Shown in pieces: positions 26,379 to 27,021 of a stretch of DNA of 27,021 nt. The position numbers were made by a program, and so were the translations under genes. This DNA is from Akkermansiaceae bacterium UBA7331. Its GTDB lineage: Bacteria; Verrucomicrobiota; Verrucomicrobiia; Verrucomicrobiales; Akkermansiaceae. Location: positions 1 to 27,021 of the forward strand of contig DKPP01000002.1 in NCBI GenBank assembly GCA_002471255.1. Reading direction: 5' to 3'. The notes beneath the pieces were generated by a model. It saw nothing but the letters and a program-made list of their open reading frames with translations, did no database searches and was not told the origin of the DNA. Position 1 is the stretch's first letter; every line of letters begins with the position of its first letter.

Positions 26379-26407
26379 TTGACAATTTATTGTCTAATCG
26401 ATATATG
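26379..26407 (+). promoter_or_regulatory. Candidate promoter upstream of the CRISPR array
   Basis: TTGACA (26379-26384), 17 nt, then TATATG (26402-26407; four of six matches to TATAAT). It would start transcription near 26414, facing the small ORF and the CRISPR array, inside AT-rich DNA that looks like a leader. Confidence 0.45.
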
Positions 26408-26575
26408 TGGAAGGTTTTGAAAGTAATTATGTCCTTATTAACGTCCTATTTTTTAGTATATATAGGAGTTATTGCATTATGTATATATTTGCTTACAAAT
26501 GACCTTGTAGTAGGCATTGCTCAATTTATTACTTTATGTATAGGATTATTTGTGTGCAGGAATTTTGTTCGATAG
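26405..26575 (+). CDS. Possible small membrane protein
   Basis: From ATG 26405 this is 56 residues (MWKVLKVIMSLL and onward). From ATG 26429 it is 48; a TTG at 26390 would give 61. It has two hydrophobic segments, about SLLTSYFLVYIGVIALCIYL and VGIAQFITLCIGLFV, and a basic tail (CRNFVR), so it would be a two-helix inner-membrane peptide. I recognise no family. The candidate promoter at 26379-26407 overlaps the first ATG, so only the 26429 start would fit that transcript. Caution: AT-rich DNA easily yields hydrophobic frames, and this region could simply be the leader of the CRISPR array, whose first repeat starts 18 nt after the stop. Confidence 0.3.
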   Translation: MWKVLKVIMSLLTSYFLVYIGVIALCIYLLTNDLVVGIAQFITLCIGLFVCRNFVR

Positions 26576-26593
26576 GTGATAGATTATATCCAA

Positions 26594-27021
26594 GATTTGA
26601 AGTTGCTCTCACAAGGGCATAATGGTATTCCACAACTAGAGAGGCTAAAGAATAGGCTTGAGTTTTGAAGTTGCTCTCACAAGGGCATAATGGTATTTAA
26701 TTCAGCAATGCGTTTTTCCGCCTTGTCGGGTTTTGAAGTTGCTCTCACAAGGGCATAATGGTATTTTAAAACGCAATGAGCGTCTTATCCATCCGCGGTT
26801 TTGAAGTTGCTCTCACAAGGGCATAATGGTATTATATCGATTGCGTCAGTTGTTACGTTACTGCCGTTTTGAAGTTGCTCTCACAAGGGCATAATGGTAT
26901 TGAAAAAGTCATCGAATTTAAAAAAGAGATGATGTTTTGAAGTTGCTCTCACAAGGGCATAATGGTATTAAGACAAAACAATGAACCTAGATAAACTCGT
27001 GTTTTGAAGTTGCTCTCACAA
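26594..27021 (+). CRISPR. CRISPR array, six full repeats plus one truncated at the window edge
   Basis: The repeats are 36 nt at 26594-26629, 26662-26697, 26730-26765, 26798-26833, 26866-26901 and 26934-26969, with a seventh cut at 27001-27021. They begin GTTTTGAAGTTGCTC and end CATAATGGTATT. Five spacers are 32 nt and the sixth is 31 nt; all differ. Repeats 2-6 are identical. Repeat 1 has T to A at position 2. Each repeat holds a possible hairpin, TGCTCT/AGGGCA with loop CACA (repeat positions 11-26), complete only on the plus strand because of a G-U pair. No cas gene or tracrRNA is evident in the window, so the type cannot be fixed. A 36-nt repeat starting GTTTT is compatible with type II, among others. 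The strand given is tentative. Confidence 0.97.

Overview
The window looks like chromosomal DNA of a moderately AT-rich, Gram-negative member of the Verrucomicrobiota, perhaps near Akkermansiaceae. This is inferred from three things: a Verrucomicrobia-style type II pseudopilin (GFTLVELLVVIGIIALLAG core), a secreted mucin-type GH29 fucosidase with two discoidin-like modules, and a very large bacterial alpha-2-macroglobulin. No rRNA, tRNA or phylogenetic marker beyond ribosomal proteins is present, so the lineage is not proven. Almost every gene lacks a Shine-Dalgarno sequence before its start.

Layout. Positions 1-5645 (minus) hold a truncated alpha-2-macroglobulin gene that runs off the left edge and carries an intact CxEQ thioester motif. 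Next is rplI (minus), with a clear terminator. A plus-strand run purH-pdxJ-acpS (6446-9183) covers purine, vitamin B6 and acyl-carrier-protein functions. A GYF/DUF805 membrane protein follows, convergent with a type I phosphodiesterase/alkaline-phosphatase-like protein. That gene is divergent from rph (RNase PH). Then come the pseudopilin (12375), the fucosidase (minus, 13497-15590), and an M23 endopeptidase gene followed closely by nadD. The end of nadD overlaps the end of truA on the other strand.

The unusual part is 18069-25861: three tightly packed plus-strand genes (414, 1651 and 532 aa) between truA and rpsO. The last is a phage-type large terminase with its nuclease acidic residues intact. 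The first two look like internal virion (ejection) proteins, but neither can be named. No portal, capsid, small terminase, integrase or tRNA is seen. The order (helical internal protein, giant internal protein, large terminase) resembles the right end of T7-like podovirus genomes. It could be a phage remnant, a domesticated packaging or transfer device, or part of a scattered element.

After rpsO and its terminator, an AT-rich stretch with one possible small membrane-protein ORF leads into a CRISPR array (26594 to the right edge). It has six complete 36-nt repeats, a truncated seventh, and 31-32 nt spacers. No cas gene lies within the window. The two cues for array direction disagree.
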